DNA from: Erythrocercus mccallii
Taxonomy: Eukaryota; Chordata; Aves; Passeriformes; Dicruridae
Assembly: GCA_013397435.1 (NCBI GenBank)
Contig: VZRG01000004.1
Span: 1,098,504 to 1,162,503, forward strand
DNA length: 64,000 nucleotides
Direction of reading: 5' to 3'
A model generated the notes under the pieces. That model was not told the origin of the DNA. It saw nothing but the letters and a program-made list of their open reading frames with translations, and searched no databases. Both the position numbers and the translations under genes were made by a program. Positions 50,451 to 64,000 of the stretch are shown piece after piece; positions within the stretch are counted from its first letter, which is position 1, and each line of letters opens with the position of its first letter.

Positions 50451-52121
50451 GGTAATGTTCCAGCTTTCTTCTTGAACTGACTTCTGTCATCATCAAAATC
50501 AAAAGGAAAAAATTGGTTTGGTTAATTTGCCTGTCCTCCCTTTGCACCTCCTAGTTCTTTTTTTGCCCTTTACACTTGGACAAGGCGATTCAGAGAATCC
50601 CATAAATTTGTGTTTTGCAAGTGCTGGAGACATTTGTATCTGGTGTTTGTATAAACTCACCATCATCAGACTTTATTCCACCTTGCTGAGATACTCTTAA
50701 CCTTAAATTGACACACTTACATAGAAGCTGTCTCAAGGGCACAGCAGTCTCTATGTCAGTTTCTAGATCAGGTTTTCAATCCCTTCTCTTGGCAACTGTG
50801 TAAGAGGAACATAAATGCTACTGGACTAGACCTAGACCTACGAAACCCAAACTCATAATTTTGGTTCTGCCAGGACCAAAAGCTTCAAATAAAGCTTCAA
50901 AAGTGGAAGACTTGCAAAGCAGCTTATCTCTCATTTAAAGTCCCTAGAAAACAGCTGGTTAAAATCTTTGAACACCGGATGTAGGACTTCCCAAGCTCCA
51001 CTGAGTTCAATGGCTGATGAACACTTTTAAATGTGACATTCAAAATATTCATAGTTTCTATCCTCTACATTTATTTCTCTTCTTATTCCTCTAAATATGT
51101 TCCTTTTTGATGTTTTCCGGCTACACCCAGCAGCACATATTTCCATAGGTCATTTGCTTGGTAATACAACATATTTTCTTTAAAGCTTTTGTTTTCTATA
51201 CTTGCCCTTTGTTCAGTAGTTCCACTCTTGTACTTTTAGCACTCAGTACAAATGCTGCTTGTCAGTTGTTTTAGAGTATTCTTTTATGTAATTACTCTAT
51301 TTGCTACTTAGTTGAATTGGTATTTACTAAATCATTTTCTTTTTTCATTAGTCACTTTTACAAGACTGCTATTAATTGTTTCTGTGGGGCCTTCTATCTT
51401 TCTAATAACCCTTTTCCCCTACATATAAAATCTTTCCATCTTCAATCTACTTGTGTCTCTTTTGATTTTTTTTATCAGAAATTAATACCATTTACCTCAG
51501 GAAGGCCTTTTTCAAAATACAGAAACTTTTAATGATGTCTTAGTACAGACTCCATGTGTTCTTTTGAGATATGAGGTTACAATGAATTAGAGCCCAACCT
51601 TATGTACAAAATATTTTTAGAAGTCTTTTCAGTCTGTGCAATCTTGCTATTGGCTTTATGGAATTGTCTGTCATGATATTGCCAATTTAGTTACGTAGTG
51701 AATTTTCCAGAGACTTCCATAATTTTGCCAAATTAAGAAATTTTGTGCCTATGAAAACTGTCTCAGATTTCCATTTTCCCTCCCAAATGACTATAAAAGC
51801 TTTTAGCCAACACAGTCTCATTAGAGGCCAGATGCTCAGGTCAATAACTGTTCATACTGTTGAAAATGTACTGTGTTTCCCATCTTTCTCATGCTATCTG
51901 CCTTTTAAGAATACAACTATTCTTCTCATTTTATGATAAATTTTATTTTCCTAGCAAGTTATGAGTGGTCTCATAAAAAGTCTGCATAGAAGTTTTCTTT
52001 AATCCTGCTAAAGATGCCATAGAACATAATTGCACGCAGAAAACACAACTGACCTTGCCACACTTATGCTGAAAATTTATATATTTACATCTTTTCAGTG
52101 ATTTATAAATATGTCCTTCAA

Positions 52122-52142
52122 TTTTTTTTTTTTTTTTTTTTT
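52122..52142 (+). repeat. poly-T run (21)
   Basis: Twenty-one consecutive T residues. On the minus strand this would be a poly-A tail, but I do not recognise a SINE, LINE or retroposed gene next to it. Confidence 0.95.
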
Positions 52143-55100
52143 GTCATTGTAGAAGCCTCTTGAAATAAATTTGATTTCACAAACCAGTTTATGGTTGGTG
52201 AAACCAACACAAATGAAAACTCCAAACTCCTACATGCACCTGGGGAAGGACAATCCATGTGCCAATACAAATTGGGGTTCTGGAGAACAGCTTTGCAGAA
52301 AAGGACTTAGATGCTCTGTTTAGTTTTATTAAGTTTTAAATTCAGTGCCATAGCAGCTATAAAAGTTAATTTTATGCTCATTCTGATTCACAAAATCAGC
52401 ATCTCAATGTGCCTAAGAAGATGGTGGTTCCCACTTCATTTTTGCTGATAAGGAAGGCTGCTTTGATAAAAGTTCACTGTCTTCCTATATTTGATAAGGA
52501 ATTACTTCTTGTTGCTTTTTTTCTCCTGACAATCTTGTTTGCATCTTTCTTGTTTCCCAGAATATAACATTGTCTCTCACCAGTTAGACCTCTATCTGTA
52601 GATACATGTTCCATTTTCTGAACCCTAACCACCACTGCAATTTTGTCATGGAAGGAGTTAAGGGTTTATACCTTGCTTTCTTTTTTGTTTAGGGATGTTT
52701 TCTACTACTTTGACGTATTCTGCTTAGACCATTTAAAGCCTCTTCTGGAAACTTGCATTTTCCCACTTTTCATTAATTTGGTTTGGGTTTTGGTTTTATA
52801 TAAGAATACGGATATCCTACAACAAGTCCCTATTTCCAATACAATGCTGCAAAATATCCAAAATGCTGCAAAATTCCATTCTAATTCAGGTGGTTTTCTT
52901 TTTTTTTTTTTTTGCTTTGACGTTAATGATCCTTCTACACCCAGGACTGAGCTTTTAAAAATATGCCCACTTCCCTTGGACAACTGACCCCTTAATATTT
53001 TTTCCTTCATCTCTTGTACCACATCGATTCTTCAATGAGATCCATGATGCTCATTCCTACCATTTGTACTTATTTACTATCCGAAGTCAGAAGTAACTGT
53101 GTCACCTTGACCTCGGTGCAATCATTCCCCTCATCATTCTAGCCCAAAATGGTTCCTCACATTGCACTTTCCTGCTGCATCTCTGACTGCAAAGGGAAAC
53201 AAATGCTTGTTCCAGGAGAGGGATGACTCTCTACCAATTGCCAAGGGAATACACTGGAAAGACACAAGCAAGAACACAAAGTTGCATTACCTCCTTGCAT
53301 TAGATAATGTCTGTCATGCAATCACTTCTCCTTCCATAGTTCTTTATTCTGGAATTGTTGAATTGTTATCATGATCTTCTCAGAGTTCCCAGAAGATCAA
53401 GGCTGTAGAGTTTGCCAGGGTAAGTGGTGTTGGGGGTATGTGGCATGTATGAGTTATTATATCATGTTCACTGTGCACTGAATCTTCATATGACAGGAAA
53501 TCAATCTCCATGCAGCAGAAAGAGCTACTGCTTTTGGTCTCAGGTAACCTACAGAACATTTGTAAATAAATCCATTTCTTAAACATCTTGTGAAGATTAT
53601 ACTTTCATCATTTGCATTTTGCCTTCCTCTAATTATTTGTAATTATAATTGATTCATTTGAAAATATCTTCTTGTTTCTTGTCTAAATAACTGTATCATT
53701 TGGTCTAGTGAAAGATATTGTATCTTTCTATGAAACATAGGTATAACTAGAGAGCTGTATTCATGTAGCTGAAAAACATGGCATTTAAAAATAGCTGGAG
53801 ACAGTCCAAGATTACAAAATTCACATCCAGAATGGAATTTGTCCTAAATTTGAATGGTTTCAAACAGGACTGATGATCTGATGTGTTTAAGGGAAAGGGT
53901 TTCTCATATAGAGGGCTTATCAAATTCAGCAGTTGCATCTGATTCCTTTTTTTCTTCAGAGTAATATCTGTCAACAAACAATAATAATAGATTTTTTTGG
54001 AAAAACTACCCTTTCATTTTTCTCCACAGACAGGTTATTTAGATTGTCCAGACAGAAATATGTTTGCTACCTGCAAACATAGGTAACAACTATTCAACAA
54101 CTAGGATTGCAACTACCTTAACAGAAGAGATAACTTAATATAAAAATGTTTCTAACTCTTCTTCAGATAACTTTGTTTCATCCCAAACTAGCAGTGCTTT
54201 TTAATGGATTTCAATTGCAAATCTCAAGTTGAATTCCTCAACCACTTTTTTTCCATTCTCTTTTTATGTAATATTTGGCTCCAAGAAAATTTTAGAAACA
54301 AAGTCCTTTTTAAATATATGAAATGGTCAAAAATTAATGTTAACTTCGTTCATGTCGTTTTACTGCTTAACAGAAGAATCAAGAGGAGTTTTGCAACAAG
54401 ACAAATTCATTTTTTCTTTAGACTTTATCTCATATTTGGCATCACATCAGTGCTTTGTAAAAGAATGAATATTACTGCCAAAATATCTTCTCACTGGAGA
54501 AAAATGTTGCCTTAGAAAAAATTTGAAGAGAATAAAGTAGGTCATTTACTGGGTGTAAATATCTATAAGAGTTTTTTAAAATTATTTTCCATATTGACAG
54601 TAGTTTTTAGAAATCAAACATGCATTTTCCATGAAGCATGTGCTTTATCCACTGAGTGCCATGTGGTAATATTGGAACCCTGTCTTAGCCCTGACTGATG
54701 ATATTTAAACAGAGGAAAAGACATCATCTGTCAAAGTTAAATCTATCATGTTTTTTACTATATTTTATGTCTGGCTTGTATTCAATGAATAATCCAAAAT
54801 GTGCACAAAAAAAAAGCTGGGAGCCAGCATCTTGAAATACGACCAATTTGCAAGAAATGCTTCAGAATATAATTTTCAGTTATCCTATGTCAGTGATTGA
54901 TTGCTTGTTATTGCCTATGTGACTAATGATAAGCATGATGAGTTGACACAAAATTTCGCACTACTTACAGCTTGTATGGCTTGTTTTATCACTCAGAAAT
55001 AACCCTGCTTATTGTATCACTCACACAAGAATTTATATGCAGCACGTAATAGTAGAGTTAAAAGCAGACATTCCTGATAATTATTCTTTTTAGTGATAAG

Positions 55101-58100
55101 TCAAGGTTATTTTACTTGATCCAAAATAAAGAATTTCCTTGCTCAGAAGTGATATATATGTGACCTGACCTAGAGCATACCAAATCAGACAGCTGAATGA
55201 TGCAAAGCAGACAATGAAGCCTACACATGCATTTGTAAAGAAAAAGCTAAACTATGACAGAAATAATGAAAGACAAAAAAATTTTAAGATCTTGGCTCCC
55301 ATTCCTTAATTTAGTGCACTGTTCTCCCCAATTAATGTAGCAGAAACTGTCTTTCACTGAGTTTTCCAAGGAAAGCAAACAGACTCCAGAGCTGAACTAT
55401 CTAGTTATTGTATTCATATCTTACTTCAGGAACCCTCCTATTTAAGGCAATTGCTACTTAAATGCTGTTTAACAGAAGTGTCATATGCAATGTCTAAGTG
55501 CTAATTATTTTAGCTAGAGCTGGTAAAATCACAGTTATGGTATAGGAACTGCATTTTAACAAAAAAGTAGACAAATAAGACAGACAGGAGAATAAAATAG
55601 AATAGGATACTTAGAAAGTATGATTTTTCTGGGATGATTAAAAGAATTTTGCCTTATTAGTCTCAGACATGGAGAACTGTGAGAGGCATGAGCACAGTCT
55701 TTCAAAAAGACAACTGGTCTCCAAGTGCAGAAGGGGCAGGAAAAGAACAAAACAATTTATTTTGCTGTAAAAAAGATAAAAGTCAGAGACAATGAAAACT
55801 TTCTAAATTGCAAAAACAGGCAATTATTGCAAAAGAAAGAAACGGGAGATGATGGTATCTACTTCCTGGAGAGTCCTTAGGGGAAAATTTTAAAAGCCAC
55901 AAGTTATTCAGCAGTAAACCATAAATATCTTGCCTATGTGCAGCTGGCTGGAGTAAGTCACCTCAGTAAAGGGTGTTAAAGCTAACATTGTGTTCCAGTG
56001 TGGCCAGTGAGGAGAGCAAAGCAGCAAGAACAAACACTGAGGTTCCAGTGCACTCTGTGGGGGTGTCCAGAAGGAGCTTCAGTGTCAGCCTAGTTCAGAC
56101 AAAGAAGGCAAGAATGTCTGTGTCTGGCCAGAGCTGAAGCCCACCCTCCACCCTGTCCTACCTCCAGACCCAGGCAGAGACACGTAAGAGCTGGGCAAAC
56201 TCTTTCCTCAGGGCACCTTTCCTCAGGTCTGACTTATTCCAGCACAGCAGCACCCCCGGGCCCCTCACCTCCCCACAGCCCAGGATCCCATTTAACCCCC
56301 CAGGACCGCCAGTCCCTGCCTCACTGAGGCCACAGCAGGGCTGATCTTCAGCTCCCCACCCTGCCCAGCCATGAGCCCTCCATCCATGGGAAGCCTTGGT
56401 CTACACATGTACAAGCATGCAAATGTGGCACTCCCCCAGACCACTTCTTCAGCATCCAAGGCTTTTTCTGAGCAGTCAAGGAGTCATAGAGCTGGGAACA
56501 GAGAACAGAGGTTGTACTTGGAGGGGATGAGACCTTTGGGAGGCAGTGGCTACATATTTTTGAGTTATGATTTATTACAGGGTAAACATGAGGGATCTGT
56601 ACAATGCGGCATCCAAAGGGCTCTTTGAGTCCTGGATAAAGAAAAAAGAAGAGCTGAGAGCAGAAAAACATTCTGCCTTTATGGGCAGCTCTGGCAAGAT
56701 CAGTTCTGGAATATCAAGTTTGTTTCTGGTGTCTACATTAGAAAAAAAATGTTGAAATTTGGAGATGCTACAAAGAGAAGATACAAAAATAACTTCAGAC
56801 TTTAAATGAGTACCTTGTTGAGAATGTTTTAAAGAAGATCATCTCTTTGGCTTGTCAAAAGAAAGATGCAGGAGTTACCTGACACTATTCTCTAAGTACT
56901 TACCAGATGTTAATAATGTGCTCCTTAGCCTACCAAAGAAAAGTGGATCAAAGACCAATGGTTGAAACAGAACTAAGAGGAAACATACTGTTAAGAGCTA
57001 TGTATGGGTGATTACTTCTTGGAAGAACCTGCCAAGAAAAACAAGGGATTCTCTATTTCTTGGTGTCTGGAAATCAAAACAGAATGCCTTTCTATAACAT
57101 AAACCCAGGCAGATGAAGAAATTGAAGTTCTAAATAAAAGAAATGCTGCATCTAAATTATACAGAATTTAAAACTATTATTTATTTGGCTTTAAGTTGTG
57201 CATTTCTCAATAGGCAAAAATCCACAAATAGCATTTTCCAATTCTTTTATTTACACTTCAACTGCAAAACAATCTGGATCAGATTTAAAGTCATGATAGA
57301 AAGATCTAGTAAAGGAACAAAGCAATATGTTAAATCTACCTGTTAAGCATGTTCCTATACCAGGATTTCAACTAGTTATCAAAAGAAAATTTTCTATATC
57401 TTTGGTTCACATTAAATGACAAACTTTTTAGCTTAGGTAAAAAACAGTAAGTTCACCCATATATAATTTGTAAATTTAAACTTTCTTAATTGACGTCTGT
57501 GTAGAAAAGAAATCTCTACAAAGTATCAGGCAGACATATATCTGATAATCTATTCCACTCTGGCTGTGTTTTCCCTAGTGCAGCTAAAGCCAGTCCAGAT
57601 GGAGGGCTGGAGGCTCTTCCCATTTTTGATTGAGCAACCTTTCTCTCTCTTTGATACAGCTTGTCATCCCACGATGAATGCAATGGCAGCCTTCTCTGAA
57701 ATAAGCCACTGGGAAACATCCAGGGTCAACAGAGAAAGCTCAGCCACACATTTTGTTCACTAGATATAAGAATTACACTATTTCTACAGGCAGTTATTTT
57801 TACTCTCTCTTGGGTTTATTCTTACCAACATTTTTAGCAACATTTTGTAGTCCTACATGCCTTTTTTTTTCCTAAGGAGATTTCTGAAGAAGAGCATAAA
57901 GCAGCAGAACTGTAGCTTTGCACACCATAGGCCACCTTTCACCCACCTCCTTCCTCTCATCCACAAAGAGCAGTATACACAAATATTGGAATTACCCAAA
58001 CAAACCCAATGGATTCGTCAGCTATGACCATTCTTAAAAACAGTGTTTTACCTTCTAGTTTGGGAAGCTCCATGACCATTCTTGAGAGATGTGTGTCATC

Positions 58101-60483
58101 ATGTCTTAAAATTAAGGGATCACCCATGAACTGAATGGCAGTAGGAATAAACAAAGTGGTCTTGATTTTTAGCCAAGGATTAAATTCTTTACTCATGAAA
58201 TTCCATGAGCTGTTCCTTCAAAAAAATCAAGACAGCCAAATGAATTGCAGTAGAAATTATGCCCATTGTGAGCTGATACCTAAGTTACCGAACAAATTTT
58301 AATTACCAAATTTTTTGCTGCAAAATTTGTTCTTGCAAAACAGCATAATACCCAGTCAGCATTTCACATGTGTATTAAAATCCTTAGCAATTTTTGAATT
58401 CAAAATGAGTTATGTCAATTTTGTTTTGGATGGCAGCAAATTATGACTTCACTCAGCAAGAAAACATTTCCTGCTGCTATCTCTTAAAGACTGCCTGCAG
58501 TGTTTAACTATCAACTGCTGCATCACACGGACTGCAAGGTGACCAATGGAATGTGCAAGAAGAGATTAGAATGAATTTTTGACGTGTGTTTTCATTTCAT
58601 AAACTCCAGTCTCTGTAGACCCAAGTTTGTCATTTGTTATGTGGGTTTTTTTCAACAGCAGTTTTGTCTTATCTGATGTTGAAGCTCTTCCATGAATCTT
58701 TGAATGCTGAGGCATAAGAAAGAGAAATCATTTGGAAATTTGTTCATGTCTATCTCTGTGCTTGACATTTCTCCAGTGATAAGGTACAGCTAAATATTGA
58801 CTTTTTAGTTAAGTTCAGATTAGCTCTCTGGTCCATGGGCATTGATTGTAAACCATTATCTTTTCCTCATTTATGGGCCCCAGTGCTTTAACACACACAA
58901 AAAAAAGACAGAAAAAGAAAAATAAAGAAAGATATAAGACAGAATGTAAAAATATGTAATTGGCTGCAAAATTGTAATTAAATTCTACTAGGAAAAAAAA
59001 TTAAAATGTTCTTGATGTTTATATTTTAAAAGCTATCCTTCTTTCATTCTAGCAGTCTCCCCTGTTCAAGTAATTTTTGACCCATTTAAGGAAAATGTCA
59101 AACCAAGGTTGTCATCAGGACACAAAACTGGGAAAGATATAAGCATTTCTTCTATCATCCATTAACTAAATGCAAACCTGGCATTAAATAAGTGTTACTA
59201 AAGGTACTGCTCTATAGGGGCTCAGTGGTACTGCCAATTCCCTTACCCCAGCTCCTTGTCCCAACACAGTGTAATACTTGGGGTATGTTAAAATAAGAGC
59301 AGATAAGAGAGCAGGATGATGTAATTCTTTTAATTTTTTAATAGCCTTTGACCAAATCCCTCCCAGGAGGCTCTAGAGGAAATTAGGAGATCATGTAGTA
59401 CAAGGCAAAGTATGCTTATAGATAAGAAATTGGCTAGGGAAAGAAACCCCAACAAATAGGATGAACAAGTAGGAAATCTTCAACTCGGCAAAAGCTGATC
59501 AGTGTGGACCCCTGTAATTCTGCTCCAGAGAGGTGATACGGGGGGAAATGGCAAAAAGTTCTACTTCAGCTGCCTAGGGATGTCTCCATCTGGAAGAGAT
59601 TAGGATTACGCACACATGGATTTACTCTGAAGCAGCTATTGCAAGCTCACTTCTCACCATTCAGTTAATCCCATCTAATTTCCAAGTGTAAACAAGTATT
59701 TAACTTCACTGGGCTGAAGCTGGAACAGCACAGGTATCCTGGCTTTCCTGAGCAGGTGAGATACCTGTTAGCCTCAGGTGTCAGAAGGAGGGGAGGGAAA
59801 GGGTGACAGAGAGATGTCTGGATCAGGGAGACAGTAGCATTAATGTTGGCAAAACCTGTGTCTTTTCCTCCAAGACTATAAACAGGCCTGACCTGACCCA
59901 AGAGTGTCAGCTAGTTAGTGCATGCATGCTGGCTTTTATAACTTGAACCCTGCTGGGCAACACAGATATAGAGTTGGGTTTTAAATTTTTGGATAGCACA
60001 TTGTATCTCCATGTGACCCTGGATCAATGAAGGAGACTCTCAGAGAAGGGAGAAAGAAGCTGCCCTCAGTGGGGGCAAATGTAAGGGGAAAAGAGCTCTT
60101 CTGAGCATAAAAAGGAAGATTGGTGAAAAAGGATGGCAGAATTATTTGTATGCAAGTAAGTTATTCAGCATAGTCCTTGGAAGACAATCAACTGAATGAT
60201 TGTGTCATTCACTTATCACTGTTCTTGGCTGGGTCAATAATCCTGAAATTACAGCATCAGCAAACTCAAGTGAGCAAAATTTGTGTGTAGATAAGACATA
60301 AAATCAAAATGGAGTTGAAATTAAATCTGCAGTGAAGATCTTTGGAAGTCAGAAAGCATAGATTCTTCTATGCATGAGAAGAAGTGTGAAGGGAACATAC
60401 ACACACAGAGACACACACAAAAATTTGCAAAATTCACTTCCTCTTTAATAAAGTTGGTTTCTAGTATTTTTAAAGATCTAGTT

Positions 60484-60501
60484 AAAAAAAAAAAAAAAAA
60501 A
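60484..60501 (+). repeat. poly-A run (18)
   Basis: Eighteen consecutive A residues. No retroposed gene body is recognised upstream. The minus-strand frame crossing it has a homopolymer Phe run. Confidence 0.95.
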
Positions 60502-63500
60502 GAAGGGAGTTGTTTTCTCACCAGAATTGCCTGGAAAACTGTGCATAGCCACAAGGTGATCCGCAGAACCTTCTCTAGAGGGAAATTAATGGGTTTTCTT
60601 ATACCTCAGGTGGAAGTGCACATGCTCATATTCAGCATGAGCTGACATGTTCTTGATTGCTTGACCATCCTCTTGATTGCTCTAGGTCTCTCCTTCCTCC
60701 TTTTACTTTCCTTTTTTCCTATACAGAAAAGGTCAGAAAATGTGGCCTGAATGTTGAATGAAACCAAGTTATACTATTTAATTTAATCTGTATTTTAAAT
60801 GGCTGTATTTTGCACAAATCTGAATGCAAAGCTGTATTTTTAGCTGTATTTTTAAAAATCCATTTAAAAATTACCATTTTAAAGCACCTTATTAGGTGAC
60901 TCATGTTTTCAATTACCTTTCCTCATGGCCATAAAAGCTCAGTCAAGGGCATGCTGATGCTAACAGACATCTTTCAAGTTGTCACAAAATGATTTCTCAA
61001 TCAAACCCTGGAGGCACTATTTTTATCAGTATTTGTCAAGTTCAGCTCAAAATATTAAAATTAAATGAGAGAAATCCAGGTCTTTGAGGCACTAACTTGA
61101 ATAAATACCAGAAAATTAAACCAAATACAGTCATGTCTCCATCAATTCCACTCAAGCCAGTGGCATTTCAAAGGTTTCAGATAACAAGAGAATTTGTCCC
61201 AGTCACTGTTTTGCAGTCAATTTACACTCAGAGTTCATTGACTTCAGTGGAAATTCCACCATGATAACCATGACAGAGCTGGGAATGATTGTGTGCAGTT
61301 AAGGTCTAAAGAGCTAATGAAGCATGCCCAAATCAGTTCAATATGTTGAATATTCTCTCAGGACTACTAGCTAGATAATGACTTAAGTAGATTAAGAGTT
61401 ATAAACAGGATTCTTCTTTGTTTTACATTCTTATTAGATAATGACTAACCTACACTACAAGTAGTGATCTACAAAGTTATTCAACAGACAGTTTAAAAGG
61501 CAAATAAAATTCTAGAGATGGTTCCCCACCAAAAGTGCTTGCCCTTTTGTCCTAAATGTTTCCATCCTTAACTGGAGTAACAGTGTTGTTCAGAAATGTG
61601 TGGAGCGGCCAATGATATATCTACTGTCACTTCTCATTTATTGATGGTTAATATACTGATGTAGGCATTCCCTATTTGCAATTATTAGAGATAATTCACA
61701 TTACACATATACACACAAAATTAGTACAGTATTGAGCAAACTCTTAATTTCTTTTCCATTTCTTTGAAGGTAAAAAAAAAAATCCTGATCTGGTTTTTGT
61801 AGCATGAGAAACAGCATGGAAAATGCTGTAAGGGACTGTTACACAGTCTCCCAGCATTGGTTCCAGACAATTCTTTGGTAGCTAGGAAGTTATTCTTAAT
61901 TATGTCCTGGACTCTTTGCCGCATTGTGCCCTGTAATGGCCCTTGACTGAAATAAGAACCTGGGCCATCATATCTAATGGATCGTCATAGGTTATAGAAA
62001 TGGAAATGAGTCACCTCTGGTAGAGCTGTATTGGTGCAAATTGATGTAGAATGTTACTTGGGGTTTAACATATTGTCTTCTATCTCTGAAAGGACAAGGT
62101 GCTAGGCAGCATTCAGGAGATGAATGGGAGATGTTTTTCTGTTTCCAGGCACTCACAAAAAGCCTGGCAGCTTTTTCATGCATTAATCCTGCAGGCAGAC
62201 TAACTTGGAATTTCCAGAGACTTGCCATCGTGATGAGATGTGGAATGATTATGCAGTTATCTAAATGGAGTGCCATCAAATGCAGGGATGTTCAGAGAGC
62301 TGGAAAACAGCCCCTGTAAGGTGCAAAACAAAATTATTGAAACAGAAAAAGCCACTGAAGGCAGAAATTACTCCACTGTGATTATACATCATCTAAAGAT
62401 ATTGTGGCTGACAGTAATAAATATAATCATAAGAATTGGGATAACATTCAACCGTTCACAGGATTTTAAAAAATACAATCAGGCAGAAACAATCATCATG
62501 ATAGATAAGGAACAGAACAAACAGAACAAAGTGCTGGTAATCCTTGTTAGGGTAAAAAAACCCCAGCTTTTGGTGATCTCACTGCTAGACACTGCTTTCA
62601 AGGAAAATTACATAGTTCATACCTGACTTTTTTCCATATTTTATGTCACCAGTATTAGAGCTTTCCAATCTCTGCCTTCTCCACTATCTGCCTTCTGTTT
62701 ATGTGATGATTAAGGACAATATAAAGAGCAGAGATTTCCGGTGTGCCAGCCCCAGATCACAAACTGGATGATTGTAACACAAGTCGTCCAAAAAATAAAA
62801 TTGTTCATGTGCTCTATGGCCAGTATGTCATAGGCTATAGACAGCCCATGGCAGAACTATATGCACAGCCTGTGTTGAGGAGAGAGTGTGAACGGGAGTC
62901 AAAACTTACACCTGCAAATTTTAACCAAGTCTCATACAATCAAGAGAAATGGGTATCATGTATGGCATCACCAGCAAAACCTTCTGTGTTTTTGGCCCTT
63001 TACCATATTATCACCATTATCTATTCCCACATCATTTCACGTAATTGTTCAAAACTGTGTTTATAATCACAATCACAGCATTTCACCCTTCCTTCAGGAC
63101 AGATGGGCTTCTGATTCCTGCAGCACTCCAGTAACTGCTGTAATCCAGAGACCTACATTGTGCTGAGACACAAACAATGAGCTGCAGGGAGAAAGCTCAG
63201 CATCACTGTGAGCCATTTGAAAAGCCATTTGAAGGCCTACATAGATCTAGAGGGTTTACCTCTGCTGGTAGCTCTGAAAGATGCCCTAATCTACTTTGCT
63301 CCAAAGAATGGCAGTGACAGATGGAATAACAAGAGAAGAGGTGAGCTAGTAGGGATGACTGAAAACTCTCATCCATAATGTTAACTTTAATCAGATACAA
63401 GAAAGTAGAAAAATTTTAAAGAAAGCAAGTTGCTCTTTGCAACAATCCCATGAATTCTCAGAAAACAATCAGTCAGTAAATTTCTTATCAAGCCAGCCTG

Positions 63501-63691
63501 GTTTTGATAGGTAAAAGAAATTATGTATGTTCATGAAAGTACCAGCTTTGTGGATACCTTGCTTTTATACTAGCTTGATATTATTTTCTTCCTGTCTTTC
63601 CAAAGACTTTGCAATGTGTACAAATGCCAATTTTTGTATAAGCATTTGCTGTTTCAAAAATTTGTAGTTAAAATGAAAATAAGTTTGTTAT

Positions 63692-64000
63692 TGTTATAGA
63701 TGAACATAAGGGATAATTCGTGGCGAAATGTATTGTAAATATATGTTACTGAAACTGTTCAGAAACAGTTCTTTTATATAAGTACGATTTTCCCAGACAG
63801 AGGCGACAGTATAAGAAATTGCCCTCCTGGGTGGAGACCTACATTCGCATTCCAGAGATAAGCAAGGGACCATTGTTCCCCGCACAGCTGCGACCTCACC
63901 ATTCATACAGCAGGAGGTGTGAAGAAACCACCATGATTTTATCACAAGTTGAGACATCCCTTCCCAAAACAATTCCTTTCAGCTGGACTGCACACTTATC
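63692..64000 (+). mobile_element. ERVL-like LTR, 5' part, cut by the window edge
   Basis: Begins TGTTATAGATGAACATAAGG, which matches the minus-strand start of the LTR at 46650-47432 (TGTTATAGATGAATATGAAG). Similarity continues in order for nearly 200 bp: GTAAATAT, TTTCCCAGACA, CTTTCATTTGCATTCC as against CCTACATTCGCATTCC, and ATTGTTCCC. It is thus a plus-oriented member of the same family. The promoter, polyadenylation signal and right end lie beyond the window, so whether it is a solo LTR or the start of a provirus cannot be told. Confidence 0.82.

Larger units (their letters stand above)
50451..63691. other. non-coding stretch
   Basis: Thirteen kilobases without a recognised gene or clear transposon. 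It contains long T- or A-runs (52122-52142, 52899-52913, 60484-60501), a GC-rich patch with few CpGs (about 56130-56360) and one 79-base minus-strand segment with good splice signals (58052-58130, see findings). All longer frames lack family motifs. Confidence 0.5.

Noticed and set aside
50116..50475. 119-codon plus-strand frame
   Set aside because: Runs antisense through an LTR and has no retroviral or other motif.
56130..56360. GC-rich patch considered as an LTR or promoter
   Set aside because: Few CpGs, no LTR termini, no polyadenylation signal or TATA box in order.
59690..59753. Plus-strand segment ending GAGCAG|GTGAGA
   Set aside because: No pyrimidine tract upstream of the possible acceptor and no protein-like pattern.
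1..64000. CRISPR arrays, operons, bacterial genes, tRNA and rRNA genes
   Set aside because: No evenly spaced direct repeats, no ribosome-binding-site-led gene rows and no recognisable structural RNA; the repeat content is that of a vertebrate genome.

Overview
The window looks like 64 kb of vertebrate, most probably avian, intergenic or deep-intronic DNA. It is AT-rich, has no long reading frame, and most reading frames over 60 codons look like chance. The case for a bird rests on repeats: a CR1 LINE tail in the form typical of bird genomes, at least six endogenous-retrovirus LTRs of avian types (one, at 26774-27322, I recognise as a very common bird LTR that begins TGTCCTGGTTT in its own orientation), and worn relics of older amniote repeats (MIR-like and others). 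The LTR mix fits a songbird or a near relative, but I cannot name the species.

Layout. 1-9.3 kb: non-coding sequence with a G-rich tract, one CR1 tail and one old hairpin-shaped repeat. 9.3-12 kb: two minus-strand segments that could be the exons of a small secreted-protein gene; this is the best coding candidate but it is weak. 12-22 kb: non-coding, with a nested palindrome, a LINE reverse-transcriptase relic and a MIR relic. 22.4-23.8 kb: two LTRs, one with perfect 6-bp target duplications, separated by about 400 bp that holds a TATA-like box. 26.8-27.3 kb: an old minus-strand LTR. 42.2-45.6 kb: two copies, 3.2 kb apart, of an ancient element of about 220 bp. 46.6-50.5 kb: a cluster of three minus-strand LTRs, one broken by a 265-base assembly gap. 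50.5-63.7 kb: non-coding. 63.69 kb to the right edge: the 5' part of another LTR of the same family as the one at 46.65 kb, in the opposite orientation.

I found no RNA gene, CRISPR array, bacterial-type operon or complete protein-coding gene. Several short segments with good splice signals and an open frame are listed as findings, not as genes, because such combinations arise often by chance in a window this size. I saw no convincing new biological system. The items most worth a second look are the candidate secreted-peptide exon pair, the duplicated ancient element and the 45-codon candidate exon at 24.1 kb.
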